A program made the position numbers and the translations under genes. DNA of 64,000 nt from Leuctra nigra (Eukaryota; Arthropoda; Insecta; Plecoptera; Leuctridae). The stretch lies in the NCBI GenBank assembly GCA_934045905.1, contig OW203764.1:33397629-33461628 (forward strand), read 5' to 3'. Positions within the stretch are counted from its first letter, which is position 1. Each line of letters opens with the position of its first letter. Under the pieces are notes generated by a model. It did not search any database, had not been told where the DNA came from, and saw nothing but the letters and a program-made list of their open reading frames with translations. Positions 20,851-33,400 of this stretch are shown here, piece by piece.

Positions 20851-21485
20851 AATTAATAGGAACGCGCTGATAAGCGAGCCTTCGTATTGCATGCGGATTC
20901 ATATGCGTTTGCAAGTCTCTGCTCTACAGACCTTGGACGACATGAGTCAAATGAGCAATTAATTAGTAGGGATATCTGAAATTTCCTTCAATAAATTTTA
21001 CAAAATCCAGGCAAGTATAAAATGCCCTTTAAATGTCAATAGCTTTTGAACCTAACGACATGGATTATAGTCTGAACATTTACAAGAACACCTATAATGC
21101 TGGTCCCGATGACCATTCAAAGTTTTAAGTTAAAAACTGTTCCTGTTTTAATTTTAAAAAAGTATACGATCCTATTCAAAAACTACACGAGACCGCTCGT
21201 TATGATATTAGTGTAAAGTGCAAAATTTAAGATCTATTGGTTGAACGGTTGGAACGGATATTGCCAGGGTAGTTATTCTATAACTTTAAAATTCCGAATT
21301 CGGTCCGAATAAGATTCGGTGAAATGTTAATCTATGTGGCGTGAATCGTATACAGGCCGAATTTGGAATTTTAAAGTTATAGAATAACTACCGTGGACAT
21401 TGCCTACAAAAACACGAACATAAAGACAGACAGTCGGAAAAATTCACAGAGAAAGGGCTATTAGAGAAACGTGTAAACGCTCGCT
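20851..21485 (-). mobile_element. Degenerate Helitron-like copy with internal hairpin insert
   Basis: Keeps recognisable termini (AACGCGCTGATAAGCGAGCC near 20861; ACGCTCGCTTAAAAA near 21477) and internal similarity to copies A and E. The CTAG end is lost. A hairpin MITE at 21267-21396 is inserted within it. Confidence 0.55.
21267..21396. mobile_element. Hairpin MITE
   Basis: GTAGTTATTCTATAACTTTA near 21270 and its complement near 21374-21393 enclose about 60 bases; AATTCGG/CCGAATT extends the stem. 130 bases, non-coding. Confidence 0.75.
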
Positions 21486-21825
21486 TAAAAATGTTAATTT
21501 GAAAACATTTTGTTCTCCTGTGCATTCCATTCCACGGTGTAACAAGTAGAAGCAACTTTTCATTACTCCGGAGTGCGCTGAGTAGTAGCCAAGGCCACGC
21601 AACGCAGTCGCTGCGTAGGAAAGCTCTCTTTTGAATCGTCGTTCTGCTTAACAGTCGTTGATGCGGCAATCGATTGCTGCAACATACCTAGTTACCTCCA
21701 AATATTCCTCCAAGCATTTGTTTTCAACGCATTGTTTTTGTGTAATTTAAATTAATCTGATTATCTGCATGCACTATTATTTCAGAGAATAGCAATGCAT
21801 TCCTATCATCTTCCGACAATTAATC

Positions 21826-24740
21826 TTCTTCTACCCTGGATTAGGCATAAATGCCTGTTCCGGTTCCAAATGTTATGTCACCATCGTTTTCTGGGCCGCC
21901 CTACATCTCTTCTTCCTCCTGGCTGGTAACGGAGAATGCTTCGAGGAATTCTCGCAGGTGGCATTCGACCAAGATGCTGCTTCCAATTTGCTTTGCCCAT
22001 TTCAATTTTGTCGAGCACGGAATAAATACCAAGTTCCTGTCTTATATCTTCATTGCGTATTCTATCCTCTCTGGTGCATCCCTTCACTGATCGTAAAAAT
22101 CTCATATCTGTGGCTTGTATTCTGCTCAAATCTCTTGTTGTAACCCATGTTTCCGAGCCATAAAGAAGAGTAGGGACTGCCATCACCTTATAAAATTTAA
22201 GTTGTATGTCTCTCCTAGTCTTACTTCTAAGAGTTCTTCGGATGGTTCCACACATGTATTGATATTTGTTCAACTTGTTACGAACGTCGATGCCATAATC
22301 ATACGTAATGTTGCAACCTAAGTATGTGAAATGTGATACTTGCTCTTGGGTGTAGTCATCTATTAAAATTTTAGTACGTACTGGGTCCTTTCCCTTAAAA
22401 GCCATTGTTTTCGTCTTCTTCAAAGAGATCGTCAAATTATATAAATTACTGAGTCTGTGCAAGTTAAACATAGATCTTTGGAGTTCATCCTCTGTTTCCT
22501 GAACAATTACTTGATCATCCGCAAATAACATGGTATTCAAAGACATGTGTTGGTTGACCTGAATTCCATGATGTACATTGTCTTTCCATCTTCTAACCAG
22601 GTCATCCAAATATATATTAAATAGTGTAGGTGACATACTACATCCCTGTCACACTCCCTGATTTATAATAATATCTTTGGAAAGAGTTTTTCCCGAGTCT
22701 ACGACAATCTTGGTTTGATGATATAGACTTCTTATAACTTGAATTAAATGTCTGGGAAAACCCCTCTTGCCCATGATGTACCATAACAAGTCTCTGTTCA
22801 CACGGTCAAATGCTTTTTCGTAGTCGACGAATGCCAGGTGTGTCTCCAAGTTGAATTCCCGCCTCTTTTCTATCAATTGTTTCAAAGTAAACACATCATC
22901 AATGCATGATCTACTCTGGCGGAACCCAGCTTGTTCTTCTAATAAAACTACATCAGAGATAACTTGAAGCCTATTATTTACAATCTTACTGTAAACCTTG
23001 TACGCTGTATTTAGGAGACTAATTCCTCTGCAATTCGACACATCACTCCTGTCTCCTTTCTTGAACAAAGGTATTACTTTAGCTCTTCCATTCCTCCGGA
23101 ATTTGGTAATTTTTCCAGCACAGATTTAGTAGACGCAAGAATCTACCTTTCAGGTGACACCCACCATACTTGATTAATTCCGAATTAAGTCCATCTAAGC
23201 CAGTAATTCCGAAAGTCCATCTAAGCCAGTAGCTTTCCTGTTCTTTGTTCTCCGCAACGAATTTTCCAACTCCTCCATAGTAAGCAAATCAACTTCCGCT
23301 GCTAAGAAATCATGCGCAGATTTTGCTTCTGGGTCGTACCATATTCGTTTTTAATGTTGAACCCATTCCCTTTCCGTTATGACATTTATTTGGGCGGTGT
23401 CCCTTTCCTTATGCTGTTAAGGTGTTTCAGCAACTTATATGCAACCGTTTGTCTCCCATGGACGTCATCCTCGATGTTACTTATAAATCTGTCCCATGAT
23501 TCTGCATGCGCACTCCTCACTAAACTCTTAGCCTTATTTCTCTTGATGTTGTAAATCTCTCTCGTTCTTTCTGTCGGATTCTGGGTCAATATCCTAAATG
23601 ACTTCTGCTTTTCTGTAATAGCTTCCTTTATCTCGTCGTTCCAAATTTTTTTGTCCTTTTTTTCTTTTATACTTTGTTTTCTTTCCCAACACTTCGCTGG
23701 CTACTGATAGCATTGCAGATTTTAATAAACTCCATTCTTCATCTATGTTCTCACATGTCGGAATTCCCTGCAACTGTCGAGTCAACCTGGATTGATATAA
23801 CTGTCGGATACTTTCTTCTTGCAGTAGATATATTTTAAATACTTCTTCCTGAGGCCGTGGTGTTCTATTCCCCTGCTTTCTCTAAAAATCCATAAAATCC
23901 GAGTATATGTCACATCCTCTGCTAACATGGGTATCTCTAACTTGGGAGGCTATTTTCTCGTTAACAATTACATAATCAATAAGAGATCTCTATCCCCTAG
24001 CAGTCCATGTAAACTTATGAATATCCTTTTTCCTGAAGAAGGTATTTGTAATTTTTAAGTTATTGAACACTGAAAATTCCCGAAGTGTATTGCCATTGTC
24101 ATTTGCACGATCTTCTCCGTAGATTACTACAACATTCGGTATCGATTCATTCCCAACTCTTGCATTTAGATCTCCTGCAATCACCAAATGATCAGACTTA
24201 TTATATTTATCTACCTGTTTCTGCAATTCATCGTAAAAGTTGTCAGTGTCTTCTTTCTTGCCTTCTTCAGGGGCATATACCCCAATGACACATAAGTTGC
24301 CTCTCTCAAATGCAAACCTCACTTCAATGATTCTCTCGTTGATATACATGTAGTGTTTGATCTTCGATTTCCATTTCTGATCTACCAACATGGCTACTCC
24401 ACGACACGCTCGTGTCACTTGCTCTACGCCACTGTATATCATAGTGTAGTCCGGCAACTCCTTGGTACCCTTTAACTTCTTCTTAGTTTCAGTAATTACT
24501 AATTACAGCTATATTTATCTTCCGTTGCTAAAGAATCTCATTAAGCTCTAATTCTTTGGATCCCAATCCCCTCACATTCCATGTTGCTACATTTAAAACA
24601 TCCTTTATACCGAATCGTTTATCCTTCTTCTCGCCATGTCGTCGTACAGTGTGACAAGCAGGCTTATTTTCATTTTGGAACTTATGAGTAAGGTTTTTTT
24701 TGAGTGGAAGGGTAACCAACCCGTCGCACAACCCCCAAGC
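21826..24740 (-). pseudogene. Degenerate RTE-type LINE (endonuclease + reverse transcriptase)
   Basis: Minus-strand coding blocks in order: 24731-24528 (endonuclease start, NVATWNVRGLGS), 24457-23990 (endonuclease core with GVYAPEEGKK and VIAGDLNARVGN), 23785-23386 (linker, two frames), 23068-22649 (RT start, CRGISLLNTAYKVYSKIV and AFDRVNRDLLW) and 22636-21878 (RT core with FADDQVIV and C-terminal GGRRDVGRPRKRW). The layout is that of RTE-clade LINEs. It is broken by frameshifts between blocks and by a TGA at about 22640 inside the RT motif GV-QGCSMSPTLFN, where an Arg codon is normal. The element is dead in this copy. The 3' end is probably near 21826 (AGAAGAAGA). Confidence 0.88.
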
Positions 24741-24794
24741 TTGGAGGGCCAGGGATTTTCTGTTAGGGTTTTCCTTCCCTTAGCCGAGGTGTTC

Positions 24795-24875
24795 CGGTTA
24801 ATAATAATAATTAATATTATTATTAATAATGATATTAATAATATTATTATTATTAATAATTATTAATATCCGGTT
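24795..24875. repeat. (TAA/TAT)n microsatellite beside gap
   Basis: Irregular run of AATAATATTATTATT units, likely the reason the assembly breaks at 24914. Confidence 0.85.
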
Positions 24876-24913
24876 TTTAATAATTCAGTATATTATGTTT
24901 TATGTTTTCACTA

Positions 24914-25113
24914 NNNNNNNNNNNNNNNNNNNNNNNNNNNNNNNNNNNNNNNNNNNNNNNNNNNNNNNNNNNNNNNNNNNNNNNNNNNNNNNNNNNNNNN
25001 NNNNNNNNNNNNNNNNNNNNNNNNNNNNNNNNNNNNNNNNNNNNNNNNNNNNNNNNNNNNNNNNNNNNNNNNNNNNNNNNNNNNNNNNNNNNNNNNNNNN
25101 NNNNNNNNNNNNN
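24914..25113. other. Assembly gap (200 N)
   Basis: A run of exactly 200 N, probably of nominal length. Continuity of any gene across it cannot be assumed. Confidence 0.99.
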
Positions 25114-25426
25114 AAGTGAAAAGGAAACGCTCGTTCAGTGACAAACACTTTGAAATTCAGATCTAAATCGACGATGAAACAAATAACTATGATCCTGAAC
25201 GGATTGATCTATTTAAATGTGTTTACAGCAAAGATTGCACAAGTTACATCGGCTAATGAAAGATTTCTGTCGATAAGCTTGTCTTTCTTTATGTATAATT
25301 TCACAAAATGTGCGTAATAAATGTAGCATAGACCCTCCAACAGAGTTGTATGGAAAGTCCATTGACTTAGGTTTAAGATAGACAAGTGAAAAAGTGAGAA
25401 AAAACATCATCCTGAGCTAGACTCAC

Positions 25427-26040
25427 CAGTGTTGGGTAAGTTTCTAAAAAAGGAACTAGTTCCAGTTACATTTCCTTTGATTAACAAGGAACATGTTCCT
25501 GTTCCTAGTTCCTTTCAAATAAAGGAACTGGAAAGTTACCAGTAAGGAACTTAGTTCCTTTTATGTTACAATGCCCTCCAAAAGCAACCCGGATTTTTTT
25601 AAATTACCCTTCTCTAAATTGAGTGAGCCAAGCGATGAAGCAGTATATTTTCAGATATCAGATAAATTTAGGAAGACACACAAAATGGGTAATTATTCGT
25701 TATAAATTCTGTGCAAATTATGTCATAAGATACTTTTAGGAGAACTTAGTTCCTTTATTTTTAAAGGAACTTAGGAACTAAAATGTTCCTTTTGTAAGGA
25801 TTTAGGAACTTATTTTTCGTTATTTATAAGTTCCTTTCAAATAGAAATATATATTTCTATTTCTATTATTTCTATTTGAAATGAACTTATAAATAACGAA
25901 AATTAGTTCCTAAATTCCTTACAAAAGGAACTTTTTAGTTCCTAAGTTCCTTTAAAAATAAAGGAACTGTATGTATCAGTACCCCTAAAAGTTCCCCAAA
26001 GAGGAATTAGTTCCAAGGAACTAGTTTCTCCCCAACACTG
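25427..26040. mobile_element. hAT-like MITE built from AGGAAC repeats
   Basis: CAGTGTTGGG at 25427 and CCCAACACTG ending at 26040. The interior is saturated with AGGAAC/GTTCCT and holds a strong palindrome at about 25745-25970. The flanking 8-mers do not match, so the target duplication is lost or the ends have shifted. Confidence 0.75.
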
Positions 26041-26842
26041 AGAAGTGAGAACCACTAGAAACCAACTACAAGTATCAAACTGAAGCCGTTCAAGTTGAGT
26101 CAATGAAAGAGTGATGCAATCTTCTACATGTTCTGAGCAATTTAAATAATAATACATTATCTACTATCAGTTATCAAACCTAATTACATCGATAGGTACA
26201 CTTGGCACAACTAAAATTGATCGGAGTACAAATGTGAATGACATCTGGTCATGTTCCGTACACAATCAATGCTTGCACAATGCTTTTAATTCATAAAATA
26301 TCAAATTGTAAGTTCTTTTGACATTTTGTCGGGAAAATCTTTTATGTGAGCCCTGTGATGTGATGTAATTTTCTAATTCCACAACAATGTGTTACCATGG
26401 TGAATACTTTGTTGCCATGGCAATGCTGAGCCCCATGGCGTCAATGCCGATATTACAGTTTTTAAATCAAGGTATTCAGAGATTTCTATCAATCTTTCTG
26501 TATTAATTACTTGAAAACTATTCATCCCACAATGTCCCACAATAATAATGCTTGCTTGTCTACATCCTTGACATCTATACTTTCATATTTCAATAATTTA
26601 TTTTATCCATTTTACAACTAAAGAAAGTTCCCTATTTCCAAATAAATTGAAACCCTGAATTTACATGATTAGAATAGAATTGAAAAGAATAATATTTAAT
26701 CATCATTATTAAGAAATGATAAATAGTTCCAGAGGCTGTTGTTTGTAGCATTATTCTACATTTACAAGTCTCGGTTCAGTTGACAGTTATTTCTTATGAA
26801 ACAGAAGTAGTAGGTAAGTTCCCGCCACTTTACAAACTAAAC
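26041..26842. other. Low-complexity stretch with MITE end
   Basis: GGTACACTTGGCACAACTAAAATTG at about 26196 is one end of the GTACACT-GGCACA MITE family; no partner end seen. Nothing else recognised. Confidence 0.45.
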
Positions 26843-26879
26843 ATCTTAAGTCTGGACGGGTGGCGCTGCTAAACAACAA

Positions 26880-27860
26880 ATATGTGAGACAACTTTGTCT
26901 ATTCGCACCGCACTAAGAAGTGGCGTGGGTGCGAATAGATAGGAAGTGGCTACAGTCACGGTACCCCGTGACAGCAGTGAAATGCAAAATGGCCGGCTCG
27001 CTACCGTGACTGCAGTGTGCCGCTCGACCTAAACACTGCTGCCACGGGGGGGCGTGTTTAGTTCACGCTACCGTGACAGCAGTGAAAAATGACACCGAAA
27101 CACTGCTGTCACGGGGGGCGTGCACACGCGCTGGCGTGAAAGCAGTGTTTAGCTCAAGAGGCTGTTTATTTCTTGTTTATTAATGAAAATTTCATTTACG
27201 GCTGTATCTACACTATTTTTTACAAAAATTATAATAATGTATCTGAAGTGACAGAGGGGCGTGTTCGCGCTACGAGAATGCACATTAATGTCACTTGACC
27301 TCAAAAATGACCCCAAAATATGCACAATATTGTAAATTTGTTGTTTTGTCTTAACAAACGACACTATTTCCGAAAAATGAAGTAATGTACTATCTACATT
27401 TCAAAAATAACACGAGGACATGAACACCTTGTGCTAGGTGCGTACGCCCCCCCCTCCCCCCCGTGGAAGCAGTCCACAGACTGCTTCCACGCCAGCGAAT
27501 GCACGCACCCCGTGACAGCAGTGTTTAGGTGTCATTTTTCACTGCTGTCACGGTAGCGTAAACTGCACACGCCCCCCGTGGCAGCAGTGTTTAGGTCGAG
27601 CGATACACTACAGTCACGCTACCGTGAACCCAGTGCATCAGCTGCTGTCACGGGGGGCCCCCCGTGGCAGTAGTGTTTAGGTCGAGCAATACACTACAGT
27701 CACGCTACCGTGAACCCAGTGCATCAGCTGCTGTCACGGGGGGCCCCCCGTGGCAGTAGTGTTTAGGTCGAGCGATACACTACAGTCACGCTACCGTGAA
27801 CGCAGTGCATCAGCTGCTGTCACGGGACCCCGTGGCAGCAGAGGCGGCCGAATAGATAAG
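26880..27860. repeat. GC-rich inverted/tandem repeat cluster (CTGCTGTCACGG)
   Basis: Blocks of GTGACAGCAGTG and CACTGCTGTCACGG lie in opposite orientation at 26940-27145 and 27465-27860. Between 27580 and 27845 an 86-base unit containing GTTTAGGTCGAGC is repeated three times (starts 27589, 27675, 27761). Each unit has its own CCGTGGCAG / CTGTCACGG inversion. No ORF. The cluster stands out from AT-rich flanks by its base composition. Confidence 0.85.
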
Positions 27861-29230
27861 AAAGAGAAAATGTCTTCACCTCTGTGTCTTTTGTGATAGA
27901 TAAAATTACAAGTTTCCATGAAGAATTTTGTGTTACGTAAAACAAAAACACAAAATATGAAATATTTTGTATTTTTCTAAACTACTAGTACCTACCTACC
28001 TACCTACCAAATACCTAGACATACCAAAGCACATGAGGGATCACCATAATAATCAGGTAGGCCCCTTGGTATTAGGTTAGGTTACCTTGACATTTTTAAT
28101 CCTATCATTATCAATCCTGGATTCGTTTAATAAATTACCTGCAGTTTATATAGCTTAGTAATTGTCTTTATATTGTATCCATAACAATGACAGGATCACC
28201 GAGGTGTTAGGTAGGTAGTACCTAGAGGACTGTAGAAAATCATTTTTAAAAAGAAAATTGACAAAATCACTCTTCCTTGAGCACACCTCTGTTTTAACAA
28301 ATCATTTAGTGAGATGAGTAGGTTTACCTACGTACCTATCTACCTACCTATATATCTACCTAAGTACCTACCAAGTAGGTAGGTACAAGGTACACCATCA
28401 ATAAGCTAATAAGCACTTGACAATACGAATTAGTTTCTGTATGAAGCTGAAAATAGGCTGTAGTCACACCACTACAAAGTTAAACAGCAGAAATCACAAA
28501 AGCTTTAGAGTCGCAACACTTGGCCGTTGCAAGAAGTTCCTCCAAGTTCCAAATTGCTGTTCCAAAAACTCCCATGACAATGAAAGTTTGAACTCATTCT
28601 TCGCAGTTCGAATATTTTCATACACGCTATGAGTTTAGGGAACACCGATCAAAACTTGGGCAAACTTGGTAAGTTTGGAATGGCCGTGGTGTGAATCAAC
28701 CTTTACAAACTACCTAGGTAGGTACCTAGGTATATATCAAAGTTTAAGGCGGGACTAGCGATATAATCACAGTTTTCTTAAATTTGACACAATTGTGGAA
28801 AGAAATACAAACTTCTAGAAGTCTGTTTCGCCATGGCAACACAATTTTACATAGATTTTCTGCACTTTTCATAAGGAAATATGCTGTTAAAAACATCATG
28901 CTATGTGAGCGTATTCAACCTTGAGATCCACAATCCAGCCATAGTCTTAGCTCGTGCTTTTTAATGACTGTAAAATATCTGTAGGTCTTGATATTTTGTA
29001 ATGCTAATAAATTGTTTTTAATAGATTGCTGGATGGCAATCGAATAAATGGAATGACTCTCGATTTCAAGGTCGATTATTCCTACGTGGAATTGAGAAAG
29101 CTGTAAAACCCTCGTAGCTCAGTAAATCATCCAAAACATGCATCTGAACATGTTCACAACTTCACCTTAAAATTGAGAGCCTGGAATGTTGAACGTAACT
29201 GACAACTATGTGATGTCATCACTCATAATT
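27861..29230. other. Non-coding stretch with TACC/TAGG microsatellites
   Basis: Short TACC/TAGG runs at about 27990-28010, 28205-28220, 28330-28390 and 28710-28735. No coding frame or transposon end recognised. Confidence 0.5.
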
Positions 29231-29269
29231 ACCTTGAGAGAGAATGCAAGCGCTAAAGACAAGTCCAAA

Positions 29270-29440
29270 GCCAGGAAATGCAAGCAGACAAAAGTCCAAT
29301 GTAAACTCAACAAGACATAAAATGGTATTTAAACAAAGCACAAGCTAGAGTAGACTTCATCGGATGCCATCGAATCATTATCAGCCAATTCGTTTCTTTC
29401 GAAAACCATTTTATTTTGTTGAGTGCATTTTGCAAACAAA
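29270..29440 (+). repeat. Dispersed 240-base repeat, copy 2 (partial)
   Basis: Shares the block TTCATCGGATGCCATCGAAT through CGTTTCTTTCGAAAACCATT with the copies at 19500-19735 and 41880-42460. Confidence 0.6.
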
Positions 29441-30495
29441 GATATTTCAATTTGGTAAAAAATCAAGGTTTTCAGATTAGACCTTTGAGCAAGTGAGAAT
29501 TACAAACGAAGTTAGTATCTATTACAAAGTTAGATTATCTGCCATATTTTAACATTAAAGTAAATAAAACCAAGCCTTAAAAACGTTATACTTTGAACTG
29601 TCACAATCTTCATTTTTATTACAAATCTCTATATTTCAACCACTTTTTAGATAGGTATATACATCAGCAGTAAATAAAAAAACATCAGAATTAGTACTAA
29701 AGGAAAATAAAATATTAAATGAAAACCAAAGAAAGCTAATAAAGGTTGTGACTGTTCGAATACTTTTTATTTCACATCGAAGCTGATGTGAAGATGAAAA
29801 CAAACAAACACACAGGGTCAACTGGGGTAAGTGTGGTCGATAAAACCATAGAGTCACTTTAAGGCTTTGGTAAACAAAAACTGTTCATTGTACAATCTTC
29901 AAATTTTGGGGATATTTTCTCCAATATGTTTTCTGTAATATCTGAAACTTTCGATATTCAAAAAAATTTACTTCATTACAAAAATGTTATACAAGCGATC
30001 AACTTTCCGGCCACACTTACCCACCGAAACGAGGCAAGTGTGGCCGCACCTTGGGGAAGGAAGTGTGGTCGTGGTAAAAATTTGGTTGAAGATAAAATAA
30101 TTTTCATCTAAAAAAATATGGAATGATAAGTATGTATATATAGACATAATTATTGTATTAACCATATTTTTTATTACTTGCATCATAAGCTAATTAAAGG
30201 TATTCAAAGTCACAAATTAATGCGTTGCTCTTCAAATTGAGGCAAGTGTGGCCACTCCTGATATATTGATGAAAATTTAACCTGATCAAATTGAGGCAAG
30301 TGTGGTCACTTCTGATATTTTGATGAAAATTTAATAGTTTAGTACTGGAAACATTGTAAAATGATGCATTACTAAATAATTTTTGTATTGCATGTACATT
30401 TCTTACTTCTTATGATCGAATTACAGGAATTGAATGTCAAAAATACATTTAATATTTGAAAGCAAATGTCTTATTAGCAACCACAATTGAATGTC

Positions 30496-33400
30496 TATTC
30501 AGTTTCAGTTTCAGTTTCAGTTTATTTCCAATTTGTTTTTACAATACAATATGTAGGTAGATACATTTGTCTGTTTAAAACATGACCCTTGAGAGTTAAT
30601 TCTCTCTTTATAAGGGTATTAAGGAAAGTCTATTTCTAAGTACATTTTTTTATTATACATGTACTTAGATTCTAATATTGGGAATTTAAAACATTCTTAA
30701 AATAAAAAATAAAAATATCGATTTCCTAGTTTACTATACATTAATCATTCAAGAATTCGTCTATTGAGTAATATGCTTTTTCTATTAATAATTGTCTTAG
30801 TTTATTCTTAAATAGTTCGTATTTACTAATTTCTCTTATTTCCTTGGGCAAGGCATTAAATAATTTAGTTTTTATGTACATGGAATTGTTTTGAGTACAA
30901 TTTGTTCTGAGTGACTCTACGTGTATGTTGTTGCATTGTCTAGTGTTGTGGTTGTGTAAGTCTCTGTTTTGTACTAGTTCATCTTTATTTTTTATAAACA
31001 TTATTGATATTATTGATTCCCAAATAAATAAGCAAGGCAAGGTTAATATTTGATGTTTGATGAAATGTTTTTTACAATCTGGTTTGATAAAAGAATTATT
31101 TTTGTATTTTAAACCAAAAAGAACTCGAATAGCTTTTCTCTGCAACGTAAATATTTTGTGCGCCTCAGTGGAGTTTCCCCAAAACTGTATGCCGTATCTT
31201 AGATGGGATTCTATATTTGCATAATATACTAATTTGGCTACGTTGGTGTTAGTCAGATCGATTATAGTTTTTAAGGAGAAGTAAGACGAGTGGAGTTTCT
31301 TTTGAAGTTGTTTACAATGACTCTTCCAGTTAAGATTTTTATCAATGATTATCCCCAGGAATTTTGTTTCTTCTACTTCTTTTAATTCGCTTACATAGTT
31401 ATTTTTTGGCATATTTATTTTTAGTGGGCTGGAGTTAATATTATTTTTTAGTTTGAAATGAATGAAATTTGTTTTTTCCTCTTGAATTTGCAAGTAATTG
31501 TCTCCAAACCATGTTGTTGCCTTTGCTAGTGTATTTTGTGCATTTTGTTCAAGGGTTTGTTTTGTTTTTCCCGTTATTGTGATATTTGTGTCATCAGCAT
31601 ATATTTCAGAAGGGCTCACTGTTTGTGGAAAGTCGTTTATATATATGATAAATAGTAGTGGTCCAAGTATGGATCCCTGTGGAACTCCACTAGTTATAGA
31701 TTGTGCATTTGACAGAAGTTTTAATTCAATATTATTTTCATTTATATATGTTAATTCGACTTTTTGTACTCTATTTTCAGTGTATGATTTTAGTAGCTGT
31801 AATGCAGATCCTCTAATTCCATAGTACTCTAGTTTGGCTAACATTATTGAATGATTGACACTATCGAAAGCCTTCGATAGATCACAAAAGACTCCAAGTG
31901 TTTGGTCCTTTCGCTCTAGTCCCTGTACAGTGTTTTGAATGAATTGGTCGATTGTAGTGTTTGTTGACCGGTTTTTTCTGAATCCATTTTGGCTGTCCGA
32001 AAGAAGCTGTTCTCTTTCAAAGTATGATGTCATTCTTATGTGAATAATTTTTTCAAATATTTTTGACACTGAAGGTAGGAGTGATATGGGTCTATAGTTT
32101 TCTGTAAGCTTCTTGTCTCCCTTTTTAAATATTGGTATAATTTTGGCAATTTTTAATCGCTCTGGGAAAGTTCCTTGATTGATGCATTCGTTGAAAATAT
32201 GTGCTAATGTTTTGGCCAGCTTTATGATAACTTTTTTAAGGATGCAAGTGGGTATATTGTCTATTCCAGCCGATTTTTTGTTTTTAAGCTTTCCAGCAAT
32301 ATATATTATCTCTGTTTCTGACGTGCTGTCCATAAAAAAGGAGTTAATTGGTTTCTTTGCTTTTACTAAGTGAGTATAGAATTCATTTGACCTCGGGGTC
32401 ATTGACGAGGCAATTTTTTGGCCAATGGTTGCAAAATCTTCATTTATAATATTAGCTACTTTCTCTGGATCCGTTACAGTCAGGTTGTCTTTTTTCAGAA
32501 TCAAGTTTTTTGTTCCTTTAATTTTTGTATTATTTGTATGTTTTTTAACTATTTCCCATATCACCTTCGTTCTGTCACTTCCTGTTCTCTCAGTAATCTT
32601 TTTATTTATTGTTTTCCTTTTTGCAGCCCTAACTGTTTTTTTGTATATTTTTTTGTAAGATTTGTATTGTTTTTTTATCGTTTCCGATTTGTAGTGAATG
32701 AGTAAGTCATATAAGCATTTTAAATTTTTTGCCGATGTTCTGATTCCCGATGTTATCCATTCTTGTTTTATAAATTTATGATTTATTTTTACATCTTTTA
32801 TTGGAAAACATTGGTCAAAAGTACTTGTTAACATTGCTTCGAACTTATTATATTTTTCATTTGGATCAACCGTACTATAAATTTCGTTCCAGGATATTTT
32901 GTCTAGCATGTCGATAAAAATTGTTGTGTTTTCTTCATTTAATTTTCTGGTTTTAATTCTTTTGTTTGGGGGATAGATTTTTGTATTTACTTTTATTGAA
33001 ATGAATTGCGCTTTGTGATCAGATAGATTGTTTTCTGTCACTTCCGTGCTGTAAAGGTTTTTAGGGAGATTTGTCGCAATGTTATCGATGGTTTTTTCTG
33101 TATGGAATCTTAAATCAATTCTGGTTGATTCTCTAATTGTTAATTTCATTCCGTATGCCGTTATTAAATTCTTTAGGTTGTCGCAATCGTTTGATTTGTG
33201 GGCTGTATCTATATTTAGGTCTCCCGTTAATATTACACTTTTCTTTTCAGAGGTGACTTTTTGTAGGAGTTGTTCAAGTATGCCCATAAAATTATTTATG
33301 TTTCCCAGGGGGGATCTATAAACAGATATAATTATTAAGTGTCTATTGTTCACTTCGCAGTTTATTTCTATTGCAGCTAATTCAATGTCTTGTTCTTTGC

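Noticed and set aside
25427..26040. hAT target duplication around the AGGAAC element
   Set aside because: The flanking 8-mers AGACTCAC and AGAAGTGA match at only three positions.
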